This document shows positions 50,532-60,419 of a stretch of DNA of 64,000 bases, one piece after another. The position numbers and the translations under genes are program-made. Where the stretch lies: assembly GCF_013087525.1 (NCBI RefSeq), contig NZ_JABFCS010000001.1, positions 930,001 through 994,000 of the forward strand. The letters are read 5' to 3'. The notes beneath the pieces were generated by a model. That model saw only the letters and a list, made by a program, of their open reading frames with translations. It was not told the origin of the DNA and made no database searches. Each line of letters begins with the position of its first letter. Position 1 is the first letter of the stretch. The DNA is from Ramlibacter montanisoli. Its GTDB lineage: Bacteria; Pseudomonadota; Gammaproteobacteria; Burkholderiales; Burkholderiaceae_C.

Positions 50532-51934
50532 ATGACAGAGAAAGTGGCGCCCCCGCGCATCCGCAGGGCTGGCTGGAAATCGAGTCGCTGGACATCGAGG
50601 CGCAGGGCGTGGCCCGGCGCGCGGACGGCAAGGTGGTGTTCGTCGATGGCGCCTTGCCGGGCGAGCTGGTCACGGCCAACGTCCACCGCAGGAAGAACAA
50701 CTGGGAACAGGCCTCGCTGGTCGCGGTGCACCGCGAGTCGGCGCAGCGGGTGCGTCCGCGCTGCCCGCATTTCGGCCTGCACGAGGGGCGCCTGCGGCGG
50801 CTGCAAGATGCAGCACCTGCACGTGGGCGCCCAGGTCGCCATCAAGCAGCGGGTGCTGGAGGACAACCTCTGGCACCTGGGCAAGGTCAAGGCCGAGACC
50901 CTGCTGCCCGCCATCGAGGGCCCGGCCTGGGGCTACCGCTGGCGCGCCCGCTTCTCCGTGCGCCACGTGCGCAAGAAGGAGACGGTGCTGGTGGGCTTCC
51001 ACGAGCGCAAGAGAGCCGCTATGTGGCCGACATCCGCGAGTGCCATGTCGTCCCGAAGCACGTGAGCGACCTGCTGCTGCCGCTGCGCGGGCTGATCGGC
51101 TCCATGGACGCCATCGAGACCTGCCCGCAGATCGAGCTGGCCGTGGGCGACGAGGTCACGGCCCTGGTGCTGCGGCACCTGGAACCGCTGTCGGCGGGCG
51201 ACCTGGCCAAGCTGCGCGCCTTCGCGCAGGAGCACGCCGCGGCCCGCGTGCAGTGGTGGCTGCAGCCCAAGGGTCCCGACACGGTGCAGCTGCTCGACCC
51301 GGGCCCGGAGCTGGCCTACACGCTGCCCGAGTTCGGCATCACCATGCCTTTCAGGCCGACCGACTTCACGCAGGTCAACCCGCACATCAACCGCGTGCTG
51401 GTGGACCGGGCCGTGCGCCTGCTGGACGTGCAGCGCGGCGAGCGGGTGATCGACTGGTTCTGCGGCCTGGGCAACTTCACGCTGCCGCTGGCCACGCGCG
51501 CCGGCGAGGTGCTGGGCATCGAGGGCAGCGAGGCGCTGGTGGCGCGTTCGCGCGAGAACTACGCGCGCAACCAGGCCGGCCGCGCGCAGCCGCTGGCGCC
51601 CACGCGCTTCGAGGCGCGCAACCTGTTCGAGATCACGCCGCAGCAGCTGGTGGCCGACGGCCGCGGCGACCGCTGGCTGGTGGACCCGCCGCGCGAAGGC
51701 GCCTTCGCGCTGTCCAAGGCGCTGGCCGACCTGCACCAGGACCACGTGCTGCGCGAGCACGGCTGGACGCCGCCGCGCCGCATCGTGTACGTCAGCTGCA
51801 ACCCGGCGACGCTGGCGCGCGACGCGGGGCTGCTGGTGCACCAGGCGGGCTACCGCTGCACGGCGGCGGGCGTGGTGAACATGTTCCCGCACACGGCGCA
51901 CGTGGAGTCGATGGCGGTGTTCGACCTGCAATGA
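50532..51934 (+). CDS. rlmD: 23S rRNA (uracil-1939-C5)-methyltransferase (three frameshifts here)
   Basis: A SAM- and 4Fe-4S-dependent rRNA methyltransferase of about 467 residues. The N-terminal TRAM domain has [20 protein letters not shown] and [13 protein letters not shown]. The cluster cysteines are in [11 protein letters not shown] and CGGCKMQHL. The SAM site is [16 protein letters not shown], and the catalytic Cys is in [13 protein letters not shown]. Frame breaks lie near 50560 (one base lost), 50795 (one extra C before CGGCKMQH) and 51013 (one lost before [12 protein letters not shown]). A GACAAT hexamer ends 6 bases before the ATG. RlmC/RumB-type relatives are the main alternative. 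Confidence 0.9.
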
Positions 51935-51958
51935 AAAAGGGCCCCGCGGGGCCCTTTT
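51934..51958. terminator. bidirectional terminator between rlmD and the BI-1 gene
   Basis: AAAAGGGCCCCG / CGGGGCCCTTTT form a near-perfect palindrome with A and T runs on both sides. It serves both convergent genes. Confidence 0.85.
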
Positions 51959-51974
51959 CTTCGCCGAATGCGGC

Positions 51975-52677
51975 TTACTCGTCGCCCGCCGTCATCCCCA
52001 GCAGCGCCAGCCAGCAGGCTCTGGAACACGTTGAAGATGTCCAGGTACAGCGCCAGCGTGGCGCTGATGTAGTTGGTCTCGCCGCCGTCGATGATCTGCT
52101 TGAGGTCGTACAGCATGTACAGGCTGAACACGCCGATCGCCAGCGTGCTGATCACCATCATGCCGACGCCGGAGCCGACGAACACGTTGATGATGGCGCC
52201 GAAGAAGATCACCATGGCGCCGACGAACAGCCACTTGCCCATGCCGGAGATGTCGCGCTTGATCACCGAAGAGAGGGTGGCCATCACGAAGAACACCGCC
52301 GCCGTGCCGCCGAAGGCCGTCATCACCAGCCCGGTGCCGTTCTTGAAGCCCAGCACCATCGCGATCAGGCGCGACAGCATCAGGCCCATGAAGAAGGTGA
52401 AGGCCAGCAGCACGCCGACGCCCGCCGCCGAGTCCTTGGTCTTCTGGATCGCGTAGAGGAAGCCGAAGGCGCCGCCCAGGAACACGATCAGGCCCAGCCC
52501 GCCGGACAGGCCGCGGGTGATGCCGGTGGCCACGCCGACCCAGGCGCCCAGCACCGTGGGGATCAGGCTGAGGGCCAGCAGCCAGTAGGTATTGCGCAGG
52601 ACCTTGTTGCGCTCTTCCGGCGTGGTGACCGCGCCGTAGCTTTCGTAGGGGGTAACAGTCTGGACCCGGTCGTTCAC
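51975..52677 (-). CDS. Bax inhibitor-1 / YccA-family membrane protein (frameshifted here)
   Basis: A seven-helix inner-membrane protein of about 233 residues. Typical parts are VLRNTYWLLALSLIPTVLGA, FMGLMLSRLI and LYLDIFNVFQSLLA, with the conserved Asp near the end. E. coli YccA modulates the FtsH protease; other members leak calcium. One base too many near 52012 hides the normal end (LLGMTAGDE). The start is GTG at 52677. A TAGAAT hexamer lies about 40 bases upstream. Confidence 0.88.
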
Positions 52678-52822
52678 TTCAGCTCTCCTGTGCCTTGACG
52701 GCCATTAGATGCGCGCATTCTAGGTGGGTTCCCGCCCGGTTCCGCAAGCGGTATTCGGCAGGCGGTGCATGCCAGGCGCTATGCTCGCCGCTTTGCCGCC
52801 ATTCGTATCAAGAACCATTCCC

Positions 52823-53230
52823 ATGAAGACCCAATCTGCCCTCGAACTCGCCGATATCAAGGCCATTGCGGCCGCCGCCGAAGCGGAAGCGCTGGCGAAC
52901 CAGTGGGCGGTGAGCATCGCCATCGTCGACAACGGCGGCCACCTGCTGTGGTTGCAGCGGCTGGACGGTGCGGCGCCGGTCTCCGCGCAGATCGCGCCCG
53001 CCAAGGCCCAGACGGCCGCCATCGGGCGGCGCGAGAGCCGGCTGTACGAGGAGATGATCAACGGCGGCCGCATCTCCTTCCTGAGCGCGCCCGGCCTGCA
53101 GGGCCTGCTGGAGGGCGGCGTGCCGATCCTGAAGGACGGCCAGTGCATCGGCGCCGTCGGCGTCAGTGGCGTGAAGTCCACGGAAGACGCGCAGATCGCC
53201 CGCGCGGGCATCGCGGCGCTGGGCCTGTAA
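52823..53230 (+). CDS. GlcG/HbpS-family haem-binding protein
   Basis: A 135-residue single-domain protein. MKTQSALELADIKAIAAAAE opens it, and VSIAIVDNGGHLLWLQRLDG and GGVPILKDGQCIGAVGVSG are family signatures. HbpS binds haem and iron outside cells in Streptomyces; GlcG-type members are uncharacterised and often lie by catabolic genes. Here it converges on hemP, with 4 bases between stops, beside a haem/iron operon, which favours a haem-related role. No signal peptide is seen. Confidence 0.82.
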   Translation: MKTQSALELADIKAIAAAAEAEALANQWAVSIAIVDNGGHLLWLQRLDGAAPVSAQIAPAKAQTAAIGRRESRLYEEMINGGRISFLSAPGLQGLLEGGVPILKDGQCIGAVGVSGVKSTEDAQIARAGIAALGL

Positions 53231-53234
53231 GCAC

Positions 53235-53428
53235 TTATTTCGTGAGGATCAGCTTGCCCAGGCGGGTGGACTGCAGGCGGTAGACCTCGCCGTTGTGCGA
53301 GATCTCCACCAGCCGGCGTCCGCGCAGCAGGGCTTCGCTGGGCAGCGGTGCCGGCCGCGGGGCATCCGCATGCGCGTCCGGAGCACGCAGTTCCATCGCC
53401 CGCACCTGGGCCGGTGGCAGGGTGCCGC

Positions 53429-53432
<4 letters not shown>
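53235..53432 (-). CDS. hemP: haemin uptake protein HemP
   Basis: A 65-residue protein whose C-terminal half has the HemP pattern RLVEISHNGEVYRLQSTRLG, ending KLILTK. HemP is a small factor, in Burkholderia a regulator, needed for haem uptake gene expression. Its ATG overlaps the exbD stop by ATGA, so it is the last gene of bfd-tonB-exbB-exbD-hemP. It is easily missed because of its size. Confidence 0.85.
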
Positions 53433-53841
<409 letters not shown>

Positions 53842-53843
53842 GG

Positions 53844-54557
53844 TCAGCTGCCTTTCTTCATGGCCACCACCTTGGTGGTGCCGCCGCTGGCGACGCGCGA
53901 GCCGGTGACGAAGTAGGCGTGCAGGTCGTGCGCGAAGCGGTTCAGCTTGTTCAGCACGCCCTTGTTGCCGCGCACCAGCGCGTTGTAGCCCAGCACCGCG
54001 GGAATGGCCACCGCCAGGCCCAGCGCGGTCATCACGAGGGCCTCGCCGATCGGGCCCGCCACCTTGTCGATGGTCGCCTGGCCCGCCGCGCTGATGGACA
54101 GCAGCGCGTGGTAGATGCCCCAGACCGTGCCGAACAGGCCTACGAAGGGCGCGGTGGAGCCCACCGAGGCGAGTACCGCCAGGCCCGATTGCAGGCGCGC
54201 GGTGGCATCGTCGATCGAATTGCGCAGGGCGCGCGTGAGCCACTCGCTGGCGTCCAGAGAGTCGTGCAGCTGGCTCTGCGCGTTGTGGTGCGCGGCGGCC
54301 TCGCGACCTTCCAGCGCCAGCGTGCGGAAGGGGTTGGGATCGGCGCCCAGCTTGTTGAGGCCGTCGGCGAAGTCGGCGGCGTGCCAGAAGCTCTCGATGC
54401 GGCGCGCCTGCTGCAGGTGGCGGCGCAGGTCCAGCGCCTTGACGATGATCACCATCCACGAGGCCAGCGACATCGCCAGCAGCAGCACGAACACGGCGCG
54501 GGTGACCACGTCGCCCTGGCTCCAGAGGTGCACGAGCCCGAAATCATTGTTGTTCAT
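53844..54557 (-). CDS. exbB: TonB-system proton channel subunit ExbB
   Basis: A 237-residue inner-membrane protein with three helices. The MotA/TolQ/ExbB domain is clear in VLASVGSTAPFVGLFGTVWG and GPIGEALVMTALGLAVAIPA. The ATG at 54557 (MNNNDFGLVHLWSQGD) is chosen over upstream in-frame codons because of its ribosome site (AAAGAAGAAACG) and family length. It is 11 bases after tonB. Confidence 0.93.
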   Translation of the reverse strand: MNNNDFGLVHLWSQGDVVTRAVFVLLLAMSLASWMVIIVKALDLRRHLQQARRIESFWHAADFADGLNKLGADPNPFRTLALEGREAAAHHNAQSQLHDSLDASEWLTRALRNSIDDATARLQSGLAVLASVGSTAPFVGLFGTVWGIYHALLSISAAGQATIDKVAGPIGEALVMTALGLAVAIPAVLGYNALVRGNKGVLNKLNRFAHDLHAYFVTGSRVASGGTTKVVAMKKGS

Positions 54558-54568
54558 CGTTTCTTCTT

Positions 54569-55261
54569 TCAGTCCTTCTTGATTTCCCACTTGATGGGGA
54601 CGTTCACCCACATCGCTTCGGGCACGCCGCCGCGCTTGCCGGGCACGTAGCGCCAGCCGCGCGCCGTGGCTTCGGCCGCCTGGTCCAGGCGGGTGAAGCC
54701 GCTCGATTTCGCCACCTGCGCGTCGAGCGCGCGGCCGTCGGTGCCGATCAGCACGCGCACGATGGTCGTGCCCTCTTCACCGAGCTTGAAGCTCATGCGC
54801 GGATAGGCCGGTGCCGGGTTCTGCAGGTAGTCGGCGTTGGTGGTGGGCAGTTCGACGCGGGCGGGAGCCGCCGGCGCGGCCGCGACAGCAGGCGCCGGAT
54901 CGGGCGCCGCCGTCATGGGCGTCGTCACGGGCGGCGCGGCCGGTTGTGGCTCGGCGACGGCGGCGGCGGGCGCGGCAGGCGCCGGGATGCGGTCGGGGAC
55001 TGCGACCGGGCGCGGCGCGGGCGGCGGCGTGGGCACGCTCTTGCGCACGACCGCGGGTTGCTGCACGGGTTCCGGTGCCTTGGGTTGCGGCGCGGGTGGC
55101 GTGGGCGCGGCGGGCGGCGTGAGAATGGCGCTGAGCAGCTCCACCGGCACCACGACCTCGTAGGCGCGGCGCAGCAGCCCGCTTTGCAGGGCCCAGAGCG
55201 CGGCGACGTGCAGCAGCACCACGCCGCCGGCGATCAGCGCATTGCGCGCGTTGTGCGACAT
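54569..55261 (-). CDS. tonB: energy transducer TonB
   Basis: A 230-residue protein. An N-terminal membrane anchor ([18 protein letters not shown]) is followed by a Pro/Ala/Val-rich periplasm-spanning arm of about 110 residues. The C-terminal TonB domain shows [40 protein letters not shown] and [10 protein letters not shown]. It links ExbBD to outer-membrane receptors, such as the siderophore receptor encoded 4 kb away. ATG 55261 gives the best anchor; in-frame ATGs upstream exist. Confidence 0.92.
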   Translation of the reverse strand: MSHNARNALIAGGVVLLHVAALWALQSGLLRRAYEVVVPVELLSAILTPPAAPTPPAPQPKAPEPVQQPAVVRKSVPTPPPAPRPVAVPDRIPAPAAPAAAVAEPQPAAPPVTTPMTAAPDPAPAVAAAPAAPARVELPTTNADYLQNPAPAYPRMSFKLGEEGTTIVRVLIGTDGRALDAQVAKSSGFTRLDQAAEATARGWRYVPGKRGGVPEAMWVNVPIKWEIKKD

Positions 55262-55352
55262 GGCATCTCGAAAAGTCGGCAGGGAGGACATTGTCGGGCA
55301 GGCAGCGCTCACCGGCCGCTGCAGGCCCACCACGCGGCCGCCAAGGCGAAGA

Positions 55353-55613
55353 TCAGGCCGCCGCCAAGGGCGATTGCGGCCACGCGCGGCTCTCCGTGAT
55401 GCTGGAATCCAGGTGCACCGTCGATTCGCGGTGCAGGGCGGCCACCGGATGGCTGCCGCAGCACTGCGCCACCACGTCGCGGGCGCAGCCCTCGCACTGG
55501 CCGCACTGCGTCGCGACGCCGAGCTCCATCTGGATCTCGTCGAAGCTCATCCCGGCCCGGGCATGGCGGGCGATTTCGCGGTCGGAAACCCGGTGGCAGA
55601 CGCAGACGATCAT
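55353..55613 (-). CDS. bfd: bacterioferritin-associated ferredoxin-like [2Fe-2S] protein
   Basis: An 86-residue protein. It opens [20 protein letters not shown] and continues [15 protein letters not shown], giving the C-x-C...C-x2-C set that binds a [2Fe-2S] cluster in Bfd. Bfd reduces the iron core of bacterioferritin to release iron when it is scarce; a bfr gene lies 4 kb away. The C-terminal 25 residues are an extension. It heads the tonB-exbB-exbD-hemP operon and has a Fur-like palindrome 40 bases upstream. Confidence 0.9.
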   Translation of the reverse strand: MIVCVCHRVSDREIARHARAGMSFDEIQMELGVATQCGQCEGCARDVVAQCCGSHPVAALHRESTVHLDSSITESRAWPQSPLAAA

Positions 55614-55652
55614 GGCTTCGGTACAGGCAGGCGTTGGGACTGGGGGAAGTAT

Positions 55653-55673
55653 AAATGCGAATCCTTCGCATTT
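55653..55673. promoter_or_regulatory. Fur-like palindrome AAATGCGAA-tcc-TTCGCATTT
   Basis: A perfect 9-base inverted repeat with a 3-base centre, 40 bases before the bfd start and inside its probable promoter. A second copy of the same design lies before the siderophore receptor (59791-59813). The shared sequence and iron-uptake genes point to Fur. Confidence 0.75.
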
Positions 55674-55706
55674 GCAATGACTTTGGCGGAGTGGGGTTGA
55701 GCAGGA

Positions 55707-56756
55707 TCAAGGGAAGGCAGGAAATAGCAGTTCGGGAGTGAGTTCGGCCAGCTCGGCAGCGCCGCACTGGGCCATCGCGAGCCGGAGTTGGTCACGGATG
55801 AGCCGCAGGACGTGGGCGGCACCGGCGGCGCCGGCGGCGGCCAGGCCGTGGATGACCGGGCGACCGAGCAGCACGGCACGGGCGCCCAGGGCAAGCGCCT
55901 TGGCTACGTCCGTGCCCTGCGCGATGCCGCCGTCCACCAGCACGGGCAGGCGGCCGCCCGCGGCTTCGACGATGCGCGGCAGGGCCTGGGCAGTCGCGAC
56001 GGCGCCGTCGAGCACGCGGCCGCCGTGGTTGGAGACGACCAGGCCCGCCAGGCCCATGCGCGCGCACTGGGCGGCATCGGCCGGATGCAGCACGCCCTTG
56101 AGCAGGACGGGCAGGGAGCTTGCGGATTGCAGCCAGGCGACGTCGTCCCAGCCGGGCGCCGGGTGGAAGGCGGCACCGGCGGGCAGGTGCACGGGCTGCA
56201 CGCCTTGCGGCAGCACGAGCGGCCGGGGCGCGCGAATCGTGGCGTCCACCGTGAGCACCAGGGCCTCGTAGCCGGCGGCTTCGGCCTGCCGCACGATCGC
56301 CAGCGTGGCGGCGCGATCCTGCAGGAGGCAGAGCTGGAACCAGAGTGGGCCGCGCCCCTCGTCGTTGCGCACGGCGGCGGCGATCTGCTGCAAGGGCACG
56401 CTGGACTGCATGCTGGCCACGAAGCCCGCGCCCTGGCTCGCGGCGGCGAGGGCGCTGCCCAGTTCTCCATCCGGGTGCGCGAGCCGCTGCAGCGCCATCG
56501 GCGCGACGAGCAGCGGCGAGGGCTGGTTGCGACCGAGCAGTTGCATGCGCGTGTCGACGTGGGCGACCGCACGCAGCACGCGCGGCACCAGGGACACGCG
56601 GTCCCACGCGCGCCGGTTCGCGCGCCGCGTCAGGCCGCTGCCGGCGTGGTCGTCGAAGTAGTCCCAGGCCTGGGCGTCGAGCCGCGAACGCGCGTGCGCC
56701 GCGTAATCGCGCGCGCACCGGATCGACAGCGGCAGGGCTTCGAGGGCGGGCTGCAT
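55707..56756 (-). CDS. FMN-dependent alpha-hydroxy-acid oxidase/dehydrogenase
   Basis: A 349-residue TIM-barrel flavoprotein of the LldD/glycolate-oxidase family. LLVAPMALQRLAHPDGE, VLTVDATIRAPRP, the catalytic Lys in VLLKGVLHP, the His/Arg in VVSNHGGRVLDGA and VLVDGGIAQGTDVAKALALG are present. The usual arginine of DGG-I-R-x-GTD is replaced by AQ, and the N-terminal YIDGGA-type motif is altered (YFDDHAGSG), so the substrate may differ from lactate. It starts 1 base after piuC and is the last gene of the siderophore receptor operon, an unusual place for it. Confidence 0.82.
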   Translation of the reverse strand: MQPALEALPLSIRCARDYAAHARSRLDAQAWDYFDDHAGSGLTRRANRRAWDRVSLVPRVLRAVAHVDTRMQLLGRNQPSPLLVAPMALQRLAHPDGELGSALAAASQGAGFVASMQSSVPLQQIAAAVRNDEGRGPLWFQLCLLQDRAATLAIVRQAEAAGYEALVLTVDATIRAPRPLVLPQGVQPVHLPAGAAFHPAPGWDDVAWLQSASSLPVLLKGVLHPADAAQCARMGLAGLVVSNHGGRVLDGAVATAQALPRIVEAAGGRLPVLVDGGIAQGTDVAKALALGARAVLLGRPVIHGLAAAGAAGAAHVLRLIRDQLRLAMAQCGAAELAELTPELLFPAFP

Positions 56757-56757
56757 C

Positions 56758-57435
56758 TCAGGTGTCCGCCCACATGCGCAGGAGGTTGTGGTACGTGCCG
56801 GTGAGGGCGATGGTGGCCGCGCTTTCGCCCTGCGCGTTGCGCAGCGCGGTGATCGTGTCGTCCAGCTCCAGCAGCAACTGGCGCTGCGCGTCGCCGCGCA
56901 CCATGCTCTCGATCCAGAAGAAGGACGCGAGGCGCGCGCCGCGCGTGACCGGCGTCACCTCGTGCACCCTGGTGCCGGGATAGAGCACGGCGTGGCCGGC
57001 CGGCAGCTTGACCCGGCGGCGCGGTTCGCCCGCGCCGTGGATCACCAGTTCGCCGCCTTCGTAATCCTCCGGGTCGGCGAGGAACACCGTGCAGGAGAGG
57101 TCCGTACGCACGCGCAGGTTGCCGCTGAAACGCACCGCGTTGTCCACGTGCGGGCCATAGGCGTTGCGGCTGCCGGTGTAGCGATTGAACTGCGGCGGAA
57201 AGAGCTTGCGCGGTAGCGCAGCTGCCAGGAAGCGCGGCGATCGTTCCAGCGCGGTGGTCACCAGCGATTGCAGGGCGAGCGCCTGTGCGCTGCCGGCGGC
57301 CAGCTGCTCGTTGTTCTTGGCCTGCGCGGCCTGCATTCCCGCCGTGGCCTTGCCGTCGTTCCAGGGCGCGTCCTTCAGGAGCCGGCGGGCCTCGCGCAGC
57401 TGCACGGCGTCGAGCACGGGGAAGGTCAAAAGCAT
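56758..57435 (-). CDS. piuC: Fe(2+)-dependent dioxygenase PiuC (PKHD-type)
   Basis: A 225-residue Fe(II)/2-oxoglutarate oxygenase. The metal triad is His-x-Asp in [11 protein letters not shown] and the distal His in [13 protein letters not shown], whose Arg should hold 2-oxoglutarate. The opening is [16 protein letters not shown]. PiuC genes sit beside TonB-dependent siderophore receptors (PiuA/Fiu) and are iron-repressed; the reaction is unknown. Here it follows such a receptor by 10 bases. The gene is intact. Confidence 0.92.
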   Translation of the reverse strand: MLLTFPVLDAVQLREARRLLKDAPWNDGKATAGMQAAQAKNNEQLAAGSAQALALQSLVTTALERSPRFLAAALPRKLFPPQFNRYTGSRNAYGPHVDNAVRFSGNLRVRTDLSCTVFLADPEDYEGGELVIHGAGEPRRRVKLPAGHAVLYPGTRVHEVTPVTRGARLASFFWIESMVRGDAQRQLLLELDDTITALRNAQGESAATIALTGTYHNLLRMWADT

Positions 57436-57445
57436 GGCCCGGCGT

Positions 57446-59680
57446 TCAGAAGCGCGAGCTGAGGCTCACCTGCACCAGCCGTCCCGCGCCCGGCACGTAA
57501 TGCCCGCGGTACAGGGCTTCGGCGTAGTACTTGTCGCCCACGTTGCTGACGTTGGCCTTCACGCTGAAGCGGTCGTTGACCAGGTATTCCGCCATCAGGT
57601 CCGCGGTGACGAAGCCCGGTGCTTCCCAGCCGGGCGCGGTGACGTCGGCCGGGGCCTGCTTGCTGCGGAAGTTCAGGCCGCCGCCCACGCGCCACTTCGG
57701 CGTGAGCTGCCAGGTGGTCCACACCGTGCCGCTGTGGCGCGGGCTCAGGCCGGGACGGTCGCCGACGCGGTTGCCGACGGTGGTGGAAGTGGAAGCCGCC
57801 TCGTCGACGCGCGCGATCGGCATCCACATGTAGGAGCCGAACACTTCCCACTTGGGCGTGAGGCGACCCACGACGTCCACCTCGAAGCCCGCGGTATGGC
57901 GGCGGCCGGACAGCAGCAGGCGCGTGGCCGCCGTGTCGGGATCGGTGTTGCGCTCGTTCTTCTTGGTCGCGTGGAACAGTGCCAGGCGGGTGGAGAAGCG
58001 CTTGTCCGCCGAGTCGATCTTCGCGCCCAGCTCGATGTTCTCGCTCTGTTCCGGCGGCGTGTTGGCGCTGAGCGCGTTGTACGAGTAGGTGTCGCCCGAG
58101 GTGTTGAACGAGGTGCCGTACGAGAAGTGGAAGGAGTGGCGCTCGGTGGGCTGGTACAGCAGGCCCACGCGCTTGCTCCAGTTGGAGATCTTCTGCTGGA
58201 AGCTGGTGGTGGTGGTCGGGCCGGGCGCGGTGGTCGGGATGCCGAACTGGTCGTAGCGGCCGTCCAGGTGGTCGAAGCGCACGCCGGCGAGCACCTTCCA
58301 GGCGGGCGCCACCTGCACCAGGTCCTGCAGGTAGGCGCCCCAACCCCTGGCGTCGAACTGGTTGCCCGCGCGCAGCACGCGCCGGGCCTCGTCTATGGAC
58401 GCGCCGTCGTCGGGCGAGCCCAGCGTCGTGTTCGGCTTGGCGATGTCCACGCCGCCTTGCGCCGCGGAGCGGGCGGCGTACACCACCTTCTGTTCATGGG
58501 CGAAGTCCACGCCCGCCTGCACCTCGTGCTTCAGGCCCAGGGCCTCCAGCTTGGTGCTGAAGTCGCTCTGTGCATGCAGCGTGTCCACGTCCTGCACCTT
58601 CAGGTTGGTGCCCCGGCGCAGCACGGTGGCGGGAGAGAGGTTCGCGAGCGTCGTGGAGGCGTCGGCGAAGCGGATGGAGCTGGCGCGCTGGTCGCGCTCG
58701 AAGCTGCCCTTGCGGACCTGGCTGCGCAGCTCGCTGCCGCCGGTGAAGCGGTGCAGGTGCGCGAAGCTGGCCATCTTCGCCCGGCCGGCGTTGGCGTCGC
58801 TGGCCATGCCGTAGTAGGCGGTGGGCGCGAGGCCGGGAATCAGCGTGTTGGACGCGCTGGTGGCGCCGGCCCTGGGACGGATCCAGGGCAGGCCGTAGTT
58901 GATGCCGTTGTCGTTGTCCAGGGCGAACAGGCTGACGAGGAATTCGTCGGCCGTGCCTATCCCCCAGCGGTAGGCCCCGGCGATGCCTTGCTTGTCTATG
59001 CTGCTCCCGGAGCCGTTGTTGTCGGCCTTGGTCTTCATGACGTTCAGCCGCAGCGCCGCGTTCTCGCCGGTGTGGAAGTTGAAGTCGCCGGTGAGCCGCC
59101 CGTAGCCGTGGTTGCCCACGGTGGTGGCGACTTCGTGCTCGGTCATCAGGCGAGGTACCTTGCCGACCTGGTTGACGGCGCCGCCGGTGGAACCGCGGCC
59201 GAACAGCATGGATGCCGAGCCGCGCAGTACCTCGATGCGGTCCTGGTTGAAGGTGTCGCGGTCGTAGAAGGCCGGGTCGCGCATGCCGTCCAGGAAGATG
59301 TCGCCGGTGCCGGCCAGCGAGAAGCCGCGCAGGCGGATGTCCTCCTCGCCGCCCTCGGCCGCCTGGAAGGTGATGCCGGCGGTGTTGCGCAGCGCTTCCT
59401 TCACGGTATCGAGGTTGCGGTCGTCCATCAGCTTCTCGGTGACGACGGTGATGGACTGCGGGATGTCGCGCAGCTGCTGCCGGCCCTTGCCGATGGTGGT
59501 GGTCGTGGCGCGCAGCGTGTCCTTGCCTTGCGCGGCTTCGGCCTGCTCCTGCACGACGACGGTGGACAGCGTGGTGGCCGCTGGCGGGGCGGCCTGGGAC
59601 CACGCGCCGGTGGAAGCGGCCAGCATCAGGGCGCCCAGCGGCAGCAGGGCGGATTCGTTCGAGGGGCGGTTTTGCGCCAA
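57446..59680 (-). CDS. TonB-dependent catecholate siderophore receptor, Fiu/PiuA type
   Basis: A 744-residue outer-membrane receptor. A signal peptide ([20 protein letters not shown]) is followed by the plug domain with [20 protein letters not shown] and [20 protein letters not shown]. The 22-strand barrel ends VSLSSRF. The layout and adjacent piuC match the Fiu/PiuA group for catechol siderophores. The start appears to be TTG at 59680, supported by GGAGG 6 bases upstream; no suitable ATG precedes the signal peptide. A Fur-like palindrome lies 110 bases upstream. The gene is long and unbroken. Confidence 0.9.
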   Translation of the reverse strand: MAQNRPSNESALLPLGALMLAASTGAWSQAAPPAATTLSTVVVQEQAEAAQGKDTLRATTTTIGKGRQQLRDIPQSITVVTEKLMDDRNLDTVKEALRNTAGITFQAAEGGEEDIRLRGFSLAGTGDIFLDGMRDPAFYDRDTFNQDRIEVLRGSASMLFGRGSTGGAVNQVGKVPRLMTEHEVATTVGNHGYGRLTGDFNFHTGENAALRLNVMKTKADNNGSGSSIDKQGIAGAYRWGIGTADEFLVSLFALDNDNGINYGLPWIRPRAGATSASNTLIPGLAPTAYYGMASDANAGRAKMASFAHLHRFTGGSELRSQVRKGSFERDQRASSIRFADASTTLANLSPATVLRRGTNLKVQDVDTLHAQSDFSTKLEALGLKHEVQAGVDFAHEQKVVYAARSAAQGGVDIAKPNTTLGSPDDGASIDEARRVLRAGNQFDARGWGAYLQDLVQVAPAWKVLAGVRFDHLDGRYDQFGIPTTAPGPTTTTSFQQKISNWSKRVGLLYQPTERHSFHFSYGTSFNTSGDTYSYNALSANTPPEQSENIELGAKIDSADKRFSTRLALFHATKKNERNTDPDTAATRLLLSGRRHTAGFEVDVVGRLTPKWEVFGSYMWMPIARVDEAASTSTTVGNRVGDRPGLSPRHSGTVWTTWQLTPKWRVGGGLNFRSKQAPADVTAPGWEAPGFVTADLMAEYLVNDRFSVKANVSNVGDKYYAEALYRGHYVPGAGRLVQVSLSSRF

Positions 59681-59790
59681 GGGAGCCTCCGGTCGGGCCC
59701 GCGGATGGCGGGCGGTTGGTTCGGAAGGCTGGCTGGCGCGCGGAGCGCGGATGGCTGGCCGGGAGAAGCGTTCGCCGGCGATTCTACATG

Positions 59791-59813
59791 CAAATGCGAA
59801 TTGCTCGCATTTG
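59791..59813. promoter_or_regulatory. Fur-like palindrome CAAATGCGA-attgc-TCGCATTTG
   Basis: A perfect 9-base inverted repeat with a 5-base centre, upstream of the siderophore receptor. It shares AAATGCGA / TCGCATTT with the site before bfd, so one regulator, most likely Fur, should bind both. Confidence 0.75.
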
Positions 59814-59859
59814 GAAGAGGCGCGCGTCGCGTGAGGGCGACGCGAGGCTCAGGAAATTG

Positions 59860-60339
59860 TCAGGAGGAGGCTTCGCCCATCTGCGACTGCAGGTAGTTCT
59901 GCAGGCCGACCTTGTTCAGCAGGTCGAGCTGGGTCTCGAGGAAGTCGATGTGCTCCTCGGTGTCTTCCAGGATGCGCTCCAGGATCTCGCGCGAGATGTA
60001 GTCGCGCACGGACTCGCAGTGGGCGATACCCGCCTTCACGGTGGCCTGCGCGCCGCGCTCGCTTTGCAGGTCGGCGTTGAGGATCTCCGGCACGTCCTCG
60101 CCCACCAGCAGCTTGCCCAGGTCCTGCAGGTTGGGCAGCGCGTCCAGCATCAGGATGCGTTCCATCAGCTTGTCGGCGTGCTTCATCTCGCCGATCGACT
60201 CCTCGTATTCCTTTTTCGCCAGCCGGTCGAATCCCCAGTGCTTCAGGATGCGGTAGTGCAGGAAATACTGGTTGGTCGCGGTGAGTTCGTTCTTGAGCTG
60301 CGCCTGGAGGTGCTGGATGACTTGCGGATCGCCTTGCAT
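59860..60339 (-). CDS. bfr: bacterioferritin
   Basis: A 159-residue four-helix iron-storage subunit; 24 form a haem-containing shell. Starting at MQGDPQVIQHLQAQLKNELT, the key residues fall at canonical positions: ferroxidase Glu18, Glu51 and His54, and haem ligand Met52 (GEMKHAD). Further ligands lie in EDTEEHIDFLETQ. The gene sits next to the iron-uptake operons and upstream of the ahpF terminator. No Fur-like palindrome is seen before it, as expected for a gene needed when iron is plentiful. Confidence 0.95.
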   Translation of the reverse strand: MQGDPQVIQHLQAQLKNELTATNQYFLHYRILKHWGFDRLAKKEYEESIGEMKHADKLMERILMLDALPNLQDLGKLLVGEDVPEILNADLQSERGAQATVKAGIAHCESVRDYISREILERILEDTEEHIDFLETQLDLLNKVGLQNYLQSQMGEASS

Positions 60340-60377
60340 GCTGTGGCCCTGTTGGTGTTGTGCGGCGATTGTGGCGC

Positions 60378-60404
60378 GAAAAAAAGGGGGCCGCAGCCCC
60401 CTTT
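60378..60404 (-). terminator. terminator of ahpF
   Basis: On the minus strand AAAGGGGGC-tgcg-GCCCCCTTT is followed by a long T-run, about 20 bases after the ahpF stop. Confidence 0.85.
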
Positions 60405-60419
60405 GGTATCCGTCCCGGA

